From Parafrankia sp041008525 (lineage in GTDB: Bacteria; Actinomycetota; Actinomycetes; Frankiales; Frankiaceae), in assembly GCF_041008525.1 (NCBI RefSeq), contig NZ_JBFLUG010000023.1, positions 1 through 64,000 on the forward strand: a stretch of 64,000 bases of DNA, read 5' to 3'. The notes beneath the pieces are model-generated. The model was not told the DNA's origin, ran no database searches, and saw only the letters and a list, made by a program, of their open reading frames with translations. Of this stretch, positions 50,788-59,987 are shown piece after piece. Position numbers and translations under genes: made by a program. Position 1 is the stretch's first letter. Each line of letters opens with the position of its first letter.

Positions 50788-51930
50788 TCACACCCGTCCC
50801 GTCGTCTTTGTCTCAGCAGGCTGATCGGCCGCCGCGGCCGCCGCGGCCGCCGCGGATGCCGCAGCAGCCGGCTGGTCAGCCGCCGCGTCGGCAGAACGGC
50901 GGCCGTGGTCGTGGTCGTGGCGGGGGCGGTGCGGCCACTTGCGGGTGTCGCGAGGTTCGGCGTAGGGCTCGGTGCCCACGGGCAGGCCGCCGGCGATGGC
51001 GCGTTCCCGGGCGATCTCGGCGTCGAACTCCAGGCCGAGCAGGATCGCCACGTTGGACAGCCACAGCCAGACCAGGAAGATGATGACGCCGGCGAGCGCT
51101 CCGTAGGTCTTGTTGTAGGAGCCGAAGTTCGCGACGTACAGCGCGAAGCCCGCGGAGGCGGCGAGCCAGATGACCACGGCCAGGACGCTGCCCGGGGTGA
51201 GCCAGCGGAAGCTGCGCACCCGGACGTTGGGCGCCGACCAGTACAGCAGCGCGATCATGCCGATCACGAACAGGACCAGGAGCGGCCATTTCGCGTAGGA
51301 CCAGGCGGTGAGAGCCTCGCTGCCCAGGCCGATCGCGGTGCCGGCCTGCTCGGCGAGGCCGCCGGAGAACACCACGATGACGGCGCTGGCGGCGAGAAGA
51401 ATCATGAGCATGACCGTGACGGCCAGGCGCAACGGCATGATCTTCCACACCGGTCGTCCTTCGGGAATGTCATAGACGATGTTGGCCGCGCGGATGAAGG
51501 CTGCGATGTAACCGGAGGCGGACCACAACGCGCCCACCAGACCGACGATGGCGAGGATTCCGCCGGTGCCGGTGGAGTCGCGGATGCTGTTCACCGCGTC
51601 GCGCAGGATGTCCTGGGCCGAGCCGGGGGTGAGTTGTTCGAGGTTGGTCAGGACGCTGTCGGTCGCGGACCTGCCGACGACACCGAGCAGCGAGACCAGG
51701 ACGAGCAATGCGGGGAAGATCGCGAGTACGCCGTAGTAGGTGAGTGCCGCGGCCCGGTCCGGCAGCTCGTCTTCCCTGAACTCCTTCACCGTGGCTCGGA
51801 GAACCCTGAACCAGGAGCGGGGGCGCAGTTCGGTCAGGCGGTCGGGCTCCGCCTCCCGCACCGCCTCGTCCGGTCCTGTACCCAGCGCCGGCTCCAGGTC
51901 CCGCCGGCGCCGCTTCCAGATCGCAGCCAT
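50788..51930 (-). CDS. YihY/BrkB-family membrane protein
   Basis: 380 residues. About six membrane helices of the YihY (formerly mis-named RNase BN) family: RAAALTYYGVLAIFPALLVL, LAIVGLVGALWSASGYIAAF, MPLRLAVTVMLMILLAASAV and YNKTYGALAGVIIFLVWLWL. Function unknown. A C-terminal His/Asp and poly-Ala tail (about 335-380) comes from gccgccgcg repeats in the DNA. Start ATG 51930. Confidence 0.9.
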   Translation of the reverse strand: MAAIWKRRRRDLEPALGTGPDEAVREAEPDRLTELRPRSWFRVLRATVKEFREDELPDRAAALTYYGVLAIFPALLVLVSLLGVVGRSATDSVLTNLEQLTPGSAQDILRDAVNSIRDSTGTGGILAIVGLVGALWSASGYIAAFIRAANIVYDIPEGRPVWKIMPLRLAVTVMLMILLAASAVIVVFSGGLAEQAGTAIGLGSEALTAWSYAKWPLLVLFVIGMIALLYWSAPNVRVRSFRWLTPGSVLAVVIWLAASAGFALYVANFGSYNKTYGALAGVIIFLVWLWLSNVAILLGLEFDAEIARERAIAGGLPVGTEPYAEPRDTRKWPHRPRHDHDHGRRSADAAADQPAAAASAAAAAAAAADQPAETKTTGRV

Positions 51931-52005
51931 GACCAGAGCATTGCCATCTTCGGACGCACAAATCCCGACGTGCCGCGACCCGTTACCACCATGACCGAAA
52001 GGACC

Positions 52006-52716
52006 TCAGGACGTCGCTTCGGGTGGTGGCCAGTAGCCGCGGCTGCGTAGGTGGTCGATGGTGACGGCGGCGCAGGAACGCACGTGCTCCTCGCTTGTCC
52101 GCGTCGCCTCCGCCACGTCACCGGCCCGGATCGCGTCGAGCAGCTGCTCCCGGTACTTCGCCTCGTTGTCCGCCGACGCCGGGGAGTCGAAGTAGAAACT
52201 GCCCTGGAGCACCCCGCCGAGGAACGCGAGAATCGCGTCCAGCCGCGGTGACTTCCCCGCCGTGGCGACGATCTGGAAGAAACGGCGGTCGAGGGTCCTG
52301 CGGCGGGAGGCCTCCTCGGTACCGGCGATTTCCCGGTGCAGTCGGGCCAGCTCCTCCAGCTCCTGCGGCGTCAGTTTCCGCACCGCGCGCCGCGTCGTCA
52401 TCCCGGACACCAACGCGACCACCTCGTAGTGGTCCTCGATGTCCTCGACGGTGACCTCGGCCACGAACGCGCCGCGGCGGGGAACCGCGTCCACGAAGCC
52501 CTTCTGCGCCAGTTCGATGAGCGCCTCGCGGACCGGAGCGCGGCTGATTCCGAGCACCTCGGCGATCTCGTCCTGGTCGACCTTGCTCCGTGGGGGCAGG
52601 CTGCCGGAGACCACCGCCTCCCGGATGAAGGCGGCGGCCTCGTCCTTCAGGTTGCCGTAGCGCCGCCGACCCGCCGCGAGCTGGCGGATCGCGCTCGGGT
52701 CGGCGGCACCCGTCAC
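52006..52716 (-). CDS. GntR/FCD-family transcriptional regulator
   Basis: 236 residues. GntR winged helix (AAAFIREAVVSGSLPPRSKV, DQDEIAEVLGISRAPVREAL) and an FCD ligand-binding domain (DIEDHYEVVALVSGMTTRRA, DRRFFQIVATAGKSPRLDAI). FCD proteins sense metabolites such as acids or CoA-derived ligands. The GTG at 52716 overlaps the phosphotransferase stop by GTGA, so it is translated as the third gene of the acyl-CoA dehydrogenase operon and probably controls it. Confidence 0.9.
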   Translation of the reverse strand: MTGAADPSAIRQLAAGRRRYGNLKDEAAAFIREAVVSGSLPPRSKVDQDEIAEVLGISRAPVREALIELAQKGFVDAVPRRGAFVAEVTVEDIEDHYEVVALVSGMTTRRAVRKLTPQELEELARLHREIAGTEEASRRRTLDRRFFQIVATAGKSPRLDAILAFLGGVLQGSFYFDSPASADNEAKYREQLLDAIRAGDVAEATRTSEEHVRSCAAVTIDHLRSRGYWPPPEATS

Positions 52717-53828
52717 TGCACTGCCTGCCACGGCACCGCCGGGTAGTCGCTCGACGCGGCGGTTTCCGCCGCCTCCCGCATGTACCTGACCACGTAACCT
52801 CCGAAATCCTCGAGCTTCGGGTCGCCGTTGGCACGCTGGTAGCCCTGCTCAAGGACGATTGCCAGCTTCCATTTTGCCAGCACCAGGTAGTAGTCGAAGT
52901 CATCCACCTGCCGGCCGGAGCGCTCCGCGTAGAACGCGAGGAGTTTCGAACGCGGCGGCATGCCCACCAGGTGCTCGTGGTCCGCCGGGCCGTCGGGGTC
53001 CTCCGGCCAGCTGTGCAGTGCCCAGGCGACGTCCAGTTTCGGGTCGCCGATCGTGCCCATCTCCCAGTCCAGGATGGCGGCCAGCCGGGCCGGCGTGCCA
53101 TGCCGGAACATCACGTTCGGGAACTGGTAGTCGCCGTGCATGACACCCGGGACGAAGTCGAGCGGCCGGTGGCACGACAGCCAGGCCGTCGCCTCGTCGA
53201 GACCCGGGATCTCCCGGGCGCGGATCCGCTCGTAGAACCGCGTCCAGCGTGCCACCTGCCGCTCGTGGTAGCCGTCGGGCCGGCCGAGGTCGCCGAGGCC
53301 ACGGGCCCGCCAGTCGACGGCGCCCATCTGCACGATGCCGTCGATGAGCTCGTACGCCAGGTCGCCGCGCGCCTCCAGATCGTCGTCGAACGGCGGCGGC
53401 CACCACCCCGGCGTGCTCATCACCGACCAGCCGTCCACCACGTCCATCAGGTAAAAGGGGCGGCCGATGACACTTGGGTCGGCGCAGACGGCGATCGCGT
53501 CGGCGACCGGGACGTCGGTGCCGGTGAGTGCCTCGATGATCCGCCATTCCCGCAGGATGCCGGCGTCCCGCTCGGCCGGGGCCGCTGCCGGCGGGCGGCG
53601 CAGCGCGGCGCGGAAATCGCCCCGGCTGACCTCGAAGATCTCGTTCTGACGGCCGCCGGAGAGCAGCCGAGCGGTGACCGGGTGCCCACTGCCGGGCAGG
53701 TGCTGGCTGTCCATCCACCGGCCCAGCGCGCCGACATCGAGACCCGCGGTGACGGCGGCCTCGGCCTCACCGCCGGCGCCGGCGGTGAGCTCCGCAGCCG
53801 ACGCCGGGTTCGCGTCAGTCGTGCTCAT
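52713..53828 (-). CDS. phosphotransferase family protein (APH-like)
   Basis: 371 residues of the APH/choline-kinase fold: GVMHGDYQFPNVMF (HGDxxxxN catalytic loop) and AILDWEMGTIGDPKLDVAWA (metal-binding DxE). This subgroup is repeatedly next to acyl-CoA dehydrogenases and is implicated in CoA-thioester or alcohol phosphorylation rather than drug resistance. ATGA overlap with the dehydrogenase and GTGA overlap with the GntR gene show tight coupling. Confidence 0.9.
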   Translation of the reverse strand: MSTTDANPASAAELTAGAGGEAEAAVTAGLDVGALGRWMDSQHLPGSGHPVTARLLSGGRQNEIFEVSRGDFRAALRRPPAAAPAERDAGILREWRIIEALTGTDVPVADAIAVCADPSVIGRPFYLMDVVDGWSVMSTPGWWPPPFDDDLEARGDLAYELIDGIVQMGAVDWRARGLGDLGRPDGYHERQVARWTRFYERIRAREIPGLDEATAWLSCHRPLDFVPGVMHGDYQFPNVMFRHGTPARLAAILDWEMGTIGDPKLDVAWALHSWPEDPDGPADHEHLVGMPPRSKLLAFYAERSGRQVDDFDYYLVLAKWKLAIVLEQGYQRANGDPKLEDFGGYVVRYMREAAETAASSDYPAVPWQAVQ

Positions 53829-55156
53829 GCGATGTCTTCCCCGCCCTGGAGCGCCGCGTCGGTGGCGTCGATACCGAGCAGTTCGGCGTACTTCTTGCGG
53901 GCCTTCTCCTGCCGGTTCGGCAGGTAGTAGGTCGGCCACATGCCCTCGGCGGGCTTGCCCGTGCGGAGCACGGCGCGCGCGACTGTCACCCGGTGGATCT
54001 CGCTGGGGCCGTCAGCCAGACCCAGGATCATCGAGCCGGAGAACCACTCGTTGAGGGGCAGGTCGTTCGTCGTCCCGAGCGCTCCATGCACCTGCAGCGC
54101 CCGCTGGGTGATGTTGTGCATGACCTGTGGTGTGAGGACCTTCACGGCGGCGATGTCGTGCCGGACGGCGCGGTAGTCCTTCAGCTTGTCGATGCGCCAG
54201 GCCACGTACAGCACGTACAGCCGGAACTGGGTGAGCTCGGCGTAGGAGTCGGCCAGGTAGTTCTGCACCGACTGCTTGTCGGACAGCCGGCTGCCCTTCG
54301 TCTCCCGGCTCAGCGCGCGTTCGACCATCATGTCCAGGGCGCGGCGGGCCTGGCTGACAGTGCGCATCGCGTGGTGGATCCGCCCCCCGCCGAGACGGGT
54401 CTGGCTGATCGCGAAGGCCTGCCCCTCACCGCCGAGAACGTTCTCGGCCGGGACGTGGACGTCGGTGAAGCGGACGGTCCCGTGGGTGCCGTTCCCGGCC
54501 TTCTCCTGCCCGAACAGCGCCTGGTTGCGTTCGATCACGATGCCCGGCGTGTCGCTGGGCACGATGAACATCGACGCGCCCTGGTGGACGCTGACGTCCG
54601 GGTTGGTGACCGCCATGACGAGGTAGAACGACGCCCACCGGGCGTGCGAGGCGAAGAACTTCAGGCCGTTGATGACCCAGCCGTCGCCGTCCCGCTCGGC
54701 GTGGGTGGTGAACACGCTCGGGTCGGAGCCGCCCTGCGGCTCGGTCATCGCGAAGCAGGAGACGATGTCGCCGTCCAGCAGGGGCTGGAGGTAGCGCTTC
54801 TTCTGCTCCTCGGTCCCGTAGTGGGCGAGGATCTCGGCGTTGCCCGTGTCGGGCGCGGCCGTCCCGAAGATCACCGGCCCCCAGGCCGCCCGTCCGATGA
54901 TCTCGTTGAGCAGCGCGAGCTTCACCTGGCCGTAGCCCTGGCCGCCGAGGTCGGCGCCGAGGTGGCAGGCCCACAGCCCCTGGTCGCGGACCTGCTGCTT
55001 GAGCGGGTCGACGATGCGGGCCAGGGTCGGGTTGATCGGCCGTTCGAAGACCTGGTTGCGCCACAGGGTCTCGAGCGGTTCGACCTCCTCCGTGACGAAC
55101 TCCTCGGCCCAGTCGAGCTTCTTCTGGAACTCGGGCTCGGTCTCGAACTCCCACAC
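53825..55156 (-). CDS. acyl-CoA dehydrogenase
   Basis: 443 residues of the FAD-dependent acyl-CoA dehydrogenase family: N-terminal helical domain (WAEEFVTEEVEPLETLWRNQ), FAD contact CFAMTEPQGGSDPSVFTT, and the C-terminal helices (SETQ-like RTVSQARRALDMMVERALSR, TQRALQVHGALGTTNDLPLN). Substrate unknown. GGAGG lies 6 bases before the GTG at 55156. It heads the dehydrogenase / phosphotransferase / GntR operon, divergent from the OB-fold-thiolase fusion across 130 bases. Confidence 0.93.
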   Translation of the reverse strand: MWEFETEPEFQKKLDWAEEFVTEEVEPLETLWRNQVFERPINPTLARIVDPLKQQVRDQGLWACHLGADLGGQGYGQVKLALLNEIIGRAAWGPVIFGTAAPDTGNAEILAHYGTEEQKKRYLQPLLDGDIVSCFAMTEPQGGSDPSVFTTHAERDGDGWVINGLKFFASHARWASFYLVMAVTNPDVSVHQGASMFIVPSDTPGIVIERNQALFGQEKAGNGTHGTVRFTDVHVPAENVLGGEGQAFAISQTRLGGGRIHHAMRTVSQARRALDMMVERALSRETKGSRLSDKQSVQNYLADSYAELTQFRLYVLYVAWRIDKLKDYRAVRHDIAAVKVLTPQVMHNITQRALQVHGALGTTNDLPLNEWFSGSMILGLADGPSEIHRVTVARAVLRTGKPAEGMWPTYYLPNRQEKARKKYAELLGIDATDAALQGGEDIA

Positions 55157-55182
55157 AGGGCGCCTCCAGCAGTCTCGGGGGA

Positions 55183-55210
55183 TTGCTTTCTCAAGTCTCA
55201 AAAATATTAT
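55183..55210 (+). promoter_or_regulatory. candidate sigma-70 promoter for the thiolase fusion
   Basis: TTGCTT (55183-55188) and TATTAT (55205-55210) with a 16-base spacer, in an AT-rich patch unusual for this DNA, between the divergent dehydrogenase and fusion genes. The start codon at 55287 leaves a leader of about 70 bases. Confidence 0.5.
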
Positions 55211-55286
55211 CTGGAGTGTGACGACTCGGGACAGCGATGGCAAGAGACAGCACGACGGACAGGCCGGCGGGGACGGAGGCGCCCCG

Positions 55287-57050
55287 GTGGCCCGCCCGCT
55301 GCCGGTGGTGGACGATCTCAACGCCTTCTACTGGTCCGCGGGCCGGGACGGCATCCTGCGGTTCCAGCGCTGCGAGGACTGCGCCTCGCTCACCCACCCC
55401 CCGCAGCCGGTCTGCCGGTACTGCCGCTCCGAGCGCCGAGGGGTCGCCGAGGTCAGCGGTCGCGGGACCGTCGTCGGCGTCACCGTCAACCATCAGCAGT
55501 GGGAGCCGGCCTTCCCGCCCCCCTTCGTCGTCGCCTCCGTGGCGATCGACGAGGATCCGCGGGTCCGTGTGGTCACGAGCCTGGTGGACGTCCCGCCCGC
55601 GGACGCGGGGGTCGGGCTGCGGGTCAGCGTGCGGTTCGAGCAGAGCGAGGACGTCTGGCTACCGGTCTTCGCGCCGGACCCGCCGCTGCCACCACTGCCA
55701 CCGGACCCGCCCGACCTGCCGGCATCGCCCGACCTGCCTGCCTCGTCCGAGCCGGGCGGGATCGTCCACGGCCCGGTGTTCGGGCCGCTGCCCGACGACA
55801 TCGTGCCGCCTGCCGAGCACGGGCGGCACGTGCGCCCCATGGTCCGCGCGGACAAGTTCGAGGACAGAGTGGCGATCACCGGCATCGGCATGTCGCCGGT
55901 CGGGCGGCGGCTCATGCTGCCACCGCTCACCCTGGCCGCCGCCGCCGCCCGAGCGGCGGTCGCCGACGCCGGGCTGGACCTGGCCGACATCGACGGGCTG
56001 TCCACCTTCCCCGGTGGCGAGCTGATCGGCGGCTTCACCGAGGGCGGGGTGGTCGCGCTCGCTGACACCCTTGGTATCCAGCCCACCTGGTACAACGGCG
56101 GTGCGGAGACCTTCGGCCCCGGCGGCGCGGTCATCGGCGCCATGCTCGCGGTCGCCAGCGGTCTCGCCCGGCACGTCCTGTGCTTCCGGACGGTGTGGCA
56201 GGCCACGTACGCCGCGCAGCAGCGTGCGGCCAACCCCGGGGGCGCCAGCCCCTACGGCATAGGTGGGCGGGGCGGCCGGGTGGCGGGGCCGCAGGGGTAC
56301 GTCGCGCCGTACGGCCTGGGTTCCGTCGCGCTCAACCTCGGCATGATCGCCTCGAACTACTTCCGCCGCTACGGCGCCACCCGTGAGGCCCTGGGCTGGA
56401 TCGCGATCAACCAGCGGGCCAACGCGGCGCTCAACCCGCACGCCGTGTACCGCAACCCGATGACCATGGACGACTACCTCGCCGCCCGCATGATCACCAC
56501 TCCGTTCGGGCTGTACGACTGCGACGTCCCGATGGACGCGAGCATCGCCGTCATCGTCTCGGCGGTGGAGACCGCGCCCGACCTCGCCAAGCCGCCCGTG
56601 TTCGTCGAGGCGGTCGGCACCCAGGTCACGGAGCGTTTCCTCTGGCACCAGAGCACGATGAGCCACGAGCCGCAGACCTTCGGCCCGTCCGCGCACATGT
56701 GGTCGCGCACCTCGTTGCGCCCGGCCGACGTGCAGGCCGCGCAGCTCTACGACGGTTTCACGTTCAACTGTCTGTCGTGGCTGGAGGCCATGGGCTTCTG
56801 CGGTGTCGGCGAGGCGGCGGACTTCGTCGCCGGTGGTCACAACATCGCCCGCGAGGGCGGAGTCGTGGCACTCAACACCCACGGGGGGCAGCTCTCCGCC
56901 GGTCGCACGCACGGAATGGGCATGATCCACGAGGCTGTCGTCCAGCTGCGTGGCGAGGCCGGCCCGCGTCAGGTCGACGGCTGTTCCGCCGTCGCCGTCA
57001 GCACCGGCGGCCTCGCCCCGGCGGGCGCGATGCTGCTGCGCCGGCCCTGA
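55287..57050 (+). CDS. fused zinc-ribbon OB-fold (DUF35) and thiolase protein
   Basis: 587 residues. An N-terminal zinc ribbon (FQRCEDCASLTHPPQPVCRY then C) and OB-fold (VVGVTVNHQQWEPAFPPPFV) form a DUF35-type CoA-binding unit of about 150 residues. A Pro-rich linker (DPPLPPLPPDPPDLPASPDL) joins it to a thiolase/lipid-transfer domain (VAITGIGMSPVGRRLMLPPL, FCGVGEAADFVAGGHNIARE, NTHGGQLSAGRTHGMGMI). These are usually separate paired genes. The GTG at 55287 has GGAGG 7 bases upstream. Confidence 0.88.
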   Translation: MARPLPVVDDLNAFYWSAGRDGILRFQRCEDCASLTHPPQPVCRYCRSERRGVAEVSGRGTVVGVTVNHQQWEPAFPPPFVVASVAIDEDPRVRVVTSLVDVPPADAGVGLRVSVRFEQSEDVWLPVFAPDPPLPPLPPDPPDLPASPDLPASSEPGGIVHGPVFGPLPDDIVPPAEHGRHVRPMVRADKFEDRVAITGIGMSPVGRRLMLPPLTLAAAAARAAVADAGLDLADIDGLSTFPGGELIGGFTEGGVVALADTLGIQPTWYNGGAETFGPGGAVIGAMLAVASGLARHVLCFRTVWQATYAAQQRAANPGGASPYGIGGRGGRVAGPQGYVAPYGLGSVALNLGMIASNYFRRYGATREALGWIAINQRANAALNPHAVYRNPMTMDDYLAARMITTPFGLYDCDVPMDASIAVIVSAVETAPDLAKPPVFVEAVGTQVTERFLWHQSTMSHEPQTFGPSAHMWSRTSLRPADVQAAQLYDGFTFNCLSWLEAMGFCGVGEAADFVAGGHNIAREGGVVALNTHGGQLSAGRTHGMGMIHEAVVQLRGEAGPRQVDGCSAVAVSTGGLAPAGAMLLRRP

Positions 57051-57105
57051 AACGTCACCACATCGCCGCTGGCGCGTCGCGCGCCCCGCCCCCCGCCGCG
57101 CCGCG

Positions 57106-57789
57106 TCAGCGGATGCCGAGATCGCCGTCGCCGGGCGGCGCGGCCTGCCGGGCCGCCCCGCTGCTCGGTCCCGGCCCTGATCCTGACCCCGACCGTGGTC
57201 CGACTGTGCCGTAGCTGCCGTCGTGGTAGATCAGCGGCGGGTCAGCCCGGCCGACGCGGCTCTCCAGAATCTCCGCGATGACCAGGTGGTGGTCCCCTTC
57301 GACCGTGCGCCGCCGGATGCGGCAGCGCATCCAGACCTCCGCGTCGAGGAGCAGGGGCTCGCCGCCGGGCAGCCTGCGCCAGTGGGTCGGGGGCGCGAAC
57401 CGGTCGGCTCCGGGCCGCGCGAACCGGGCCGCCAGGTCGTGGTGGCCCGCGGAGAGCAGATGGACCACGAGCGTGCTGGCCCCGGTCAGCACGGAGGCGA
57501 GGGACGAGCGGGTCGACAGCGCCAGCGAGACCAGCGGCGGCTCCTCGGACAGCGACGCCACGGACGTCGCGGTGAAGCCCACCGGGCCGAGCGGGCCCGC
57601 CATGGTCACGATCGTGACACCGGCCGCGTGCCGCCGGAACGCGCGGCGCAGGTCGACAGGCCCGCGTGCGGACGTCTCTGCCGCGGGCCGGGGGGACACG
57701 GCGCGTTGTGCCGCGGGCCGGGGTGGCGCGGGCCGGGGTGGCGCGGGCGGCTCGACCGCGGGCCGGGGGGACACGGCCCGCTCAGCCAT
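57106..57789 (-). CDS. flavin reductase family (FMN-binding) protein
   Basis: 227 residues. After a Pro-rich repeated N-terminus (PAPPRPAPPRPAAQRAVSPR) comes the flavin-reductase-like split barrel: FRRHAAGVTIVTMAGPLGPV, GFTATSVASLSEEPPLVSLA, and VEGDHHLVIAEILESRVG. It would reduce FMN with NAD(P)H for a monooxygenase; the SfnB-type enzyme is a distant candidate. The ATG at 57789 overlaps the CYTH-CHAD stop by 8 bases. The tail is Gly/Ser-rich. Confidence 0.88.
   Translation of the reverse strand: MAERAVSPRPAVEPPAPPRPAPPRPAAQRAVSPRPAAETSARGPVDLRRAFRRHAAGVTIVTMAGPLGPVGFTATSVASLSEEPPLVSLALSTRSSLASVLTGASTLVVHLLSAGHHDLAARFARPGADRFAPPTHWRRLPGGEPLLLDAEVWMRCRIRRRTVEGDHHLVIAEILESRVGRADPPLIYHDGSYGTVGPRSGSGSGPGPSSGAARQAAPPGDGDLGIR
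57681..57777. repeat. 22-bp duplicated repeat in the flavin reductase 5' end
   Basis: Identical 22-bp copies at 57681-57702 and 57756-57777 (core ccgcgggccggggggacac) with shorter ggccggggtggcgc repeats between. They encode the Pro/Ala/Arg N-terminal repeat. Confidence 0.8.
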
Positions 57790-59311
57790 GGAGCCAGCGC
57801 CGGTAGCGCCTGCGGGCGAGTTTGGGCCATCGCGCGGTGAACTCGTCGATCGTCCGCTCGGCGCGTGCGTTCTCGGCGCCGGTGAGCAGCCCGTAGGTGT
57901 AGGACGACTCGCCAGCCAGGTTCGCCGCGATCGCGAGTGTCCGCATCCGCTCCCGGGCCACGACGCAGTCCTGGTGCTCGCCGAGCATGTCCTGGACCGT
58001 CTTCGCCCCCCTGCCGAGCCGCGCCGCATCCGGGCCGAAGACGGGGGTGACCGCCTCGCAGGCGTACCGCAGCCGCTTGGCCGCCTTGCGGGCGTCGTGG
58101 TGGGCGACATCCCTGGGCCGGCCGGCTGCCGCGTGCTCGGCCCGCGCCACCCGCCGGGTCAGCCGCCGATCCGCCTTGCGGGCCAGCTTCGGGAGCACCT
58201 GGGACGCGGGACGACGGGCAAGCGCGGTCTGCCCCGTGTCAGCCACAAAGGCCAGCAGGGTCTCGATGAACGTCAGGTACTGCTCGCCGCGGAGGTAGGC
58301 GAGGGCGCTCTGCGCGCCGCGGAGCCGCTCACCCAGGAAGGTCTGCTCCACCCTGGCGCGGACGGGGCCGAGGACGGCTTCCGTCGGCTGTGCGTCGACG
58401 GCGCGCAGGTGGCGCGCCAGCTGTACCTCGGCGTCGCGCGGGACGCCGAGAGCCTCGCCGAGCGCCCTGAGCCCCGTCTGGATCTCGGCCGCCCGCGCCG
58501 GGTCGAAAAGCGGGCGGAACGTCTGCACCGTGCTGCGTAGCCGCCTGGCCGCCACCCGCATGTCGTGCACGGCTTCCGGGGTGTCCAGGCGGACCCGTGG
58601 GTCCTCCTCCAGAAGCTGCGCCGTCTGCTCGGCCAGATAGCCGTGGATGACCGCGCCGGCGCAAGCCGCCCCGGTCAGCGGCCCGGCAGGGATCTCGACC
58701 TCGGCAGGTCCGACATCGTCGCCCAGGGCGCGCAGCAGCTTCGCGGGGGCGCGGGACGGCCGGGCGCCCGCCTCGCGGAGCGCCTTCGCGGTGGCGGGCA
58801 GGATCCTCGTTCCGGCCTCGTCGACGGCCTCGAGCTCGATCTCGCGCCAGGTCGACACGACCGTCCTGTCGCCCATTGTCTGGGCCTTGACCAGATCGTC
58901 CGCGACCTCGATCAGGTCGGCGCCGGTCGCATCGCTCAGCCGCTGGGCACGGCGGACGGTGGACAGATGGGCCACCGGCCGCAGCTCGTGCCCGCGGGTG
59001 CGTACCGCGACCAGGTCGAGCAGGTCCTCCGGGATGACGTGGGGATCACCCAGGGCGCGCTGGATCTCGTCGCGCTCCCCGTCCGCAGCGGGCAGTTTGA
59101 GATGCCAGCCCTGGTCTCCGCCGCCCTGGCGCCGGCGCAGCACCAGGTGGTTGCGCGCCAGCCGCAGGTCGTCGGTGTCGTAGTAGACGGCGTCGAGGTG
59201 GCGCTCCTCGACGCCGGAGGCGGAACTGACGCCGCGCACGCGGGTGAGCGCCGGCAAGGCGAAGGTGCTGTCCACGTCGAACTTCCGCTCGACCTCGTGC
59301 GTGCTGCCCAT
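57782..59311 (-). CDS. CYTH-CHAD domain protein
   Basis: 509 residues. CYTH domain (about 1-200): the signature VERKFDV, LDAVYYDTDDLRLARNHLVL and basic/acidic tunnel residues, for a triphosphate-binding enzyme. CHAD domain (about 215-500): His/Arg-rich helices with VHDMRVAARRLRSTVQTFRP and DARKAAKRLRYACEAVTPVF, which bind polyphosphate. The fusion suggests polyphosphate or inorganic triphosphate metabolism. GGAG lies 7 bases before the ATG at 59311. Upstream of the flavin reductase, likely co-transcribed. Confidence 0.92.
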   Translation of the reverse strand: MGSTHEVERKFDVDSTFALPALTRVRGVSSASGVEERHLDAVYYDTDDLRLARNHLVLRRRQGGGDQGWHLKLPAADGERDEIQRALGDPHVIPEDLLDLVAVRTRGHELRPVAHLSTVRRAQRLSDATGADLIEVADDLVKAQTMGDRTVVSTWREIELEAVDEAGTRILPATAKALREAGARPSRAPAKLLRALGDDVGPAEVEIPAGPLTGAACAGAVIHGYLAEQTAQLLEEDPRVRLDTPEAVHDMRVAARRLRSTVQTFRPLFDPARAAEIQTGLRALGEALGVPRDAEVQLARHLRAVDAQPTEAVLGPVRARVEQTFLGERLRGAQSALAYLRGEQYLTFIETLLAFVADTGQTALARRPASQVLPKLARKADRRLTRRVARAEHAAAGRPRDVAHHDARKAAKRLRYACEAVTPVFGPDAARLGRGAKTVQDMLGEHQDCVVARERMRTLAIAANLAGESSYTYGLLTGAENARAERTIDEFTARWPKLARRRYRRWLHG

Positions 59312-59987
59312 GACCACGCTCCGTCTCCGTCGTACCCGCGTTCGTACCCGCGCCGACACCCCTGCGCAACAGGCCCGGACCCATCATCGTGGCGGCACGT
59401 CGCAGGCGGGTACCGACACGTCCGCTATTCCGCGCGGGCGGCTCCCAAAACCCCGTGATGCCCGCATGTACCTCGAATGCGCCACCCGCGAACCTGTCGG
59501 ACAGCGCTGATCACCGTCGCTCGGCTCGCCGCGCGTGGCGCTTCGCGGTGGTGCCATCGCCTGCTGTGACACCATGTGGTGGCGGCCGGAGCGGCATGGC
59601 GTTCCCCGGGCGGGCGCGCCGTTGCGCTGCCGTGGTGCCGGCAGGAACATACTGGTGAAGAATCCCCGCGTTGGCGAGGCAACGAGAAAATGGCCTCGCG
59701 GTGAATTCAGGGAAAAGTCGAGTCGACGAAATCAGTGGCTCGGATCAAATGGTAAGCCCAGATGGTCCCGGCGGGACCATCTGGGCTTACCATGCTTAGG
59801 GTGCCCTGGTATCGTTCGTGACGCACGCGCCCCGTATTCAATATGGTCGGCGGGCGGTTCGTCGGTCATAGGCTTCACATCACGGGAGATCTCAGCGGTG
59901 ATCGAGTCGTCACTTTTTTGTCATGTGTGACACGCGAATAGAACCCGATCGCCTTCCTCGTTTCGAGACCATCATCCAGGGGGCCCG
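59312..59987. other. 676-base gap with one large palindrome
   Basis: No convincing gene: open frames here lack codon bias and ribosome binding sites. It is the longest gene-free stretch in the window, partly AT-richer (about 59660-59900), and includes the 45-bp palindrome and the promoter regions of two divergent genes. Confidence 0.5.
59749..59793. repeat. 45-bp near-perfect palindrome in a gene-free region
   Basis: Arms 59749-59770 and 59772-59793 (core taagcccagatggtccc and its complement), 22 bases each around a single central base. It is far from any stop codon (155 or more bases), with no U-run. It is not flanked by an obvious target duplication. A protein-binding site or mobile-element remnant is possible. 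Confidence 0.7.

Noticed and set aside
53993..56065. Long plus-strand open frame opposite the acyl-CoA dehydrogenase
   Set aside because: It is a shadow of the dehydrogenase on the other strand and has no recognisable domain.
59389..59658. Possible small plus-strand gene in the large gap
   Set aside because: No ribosome binding site, poor codon bias and no protein features; composition resembles non-coding DNA.
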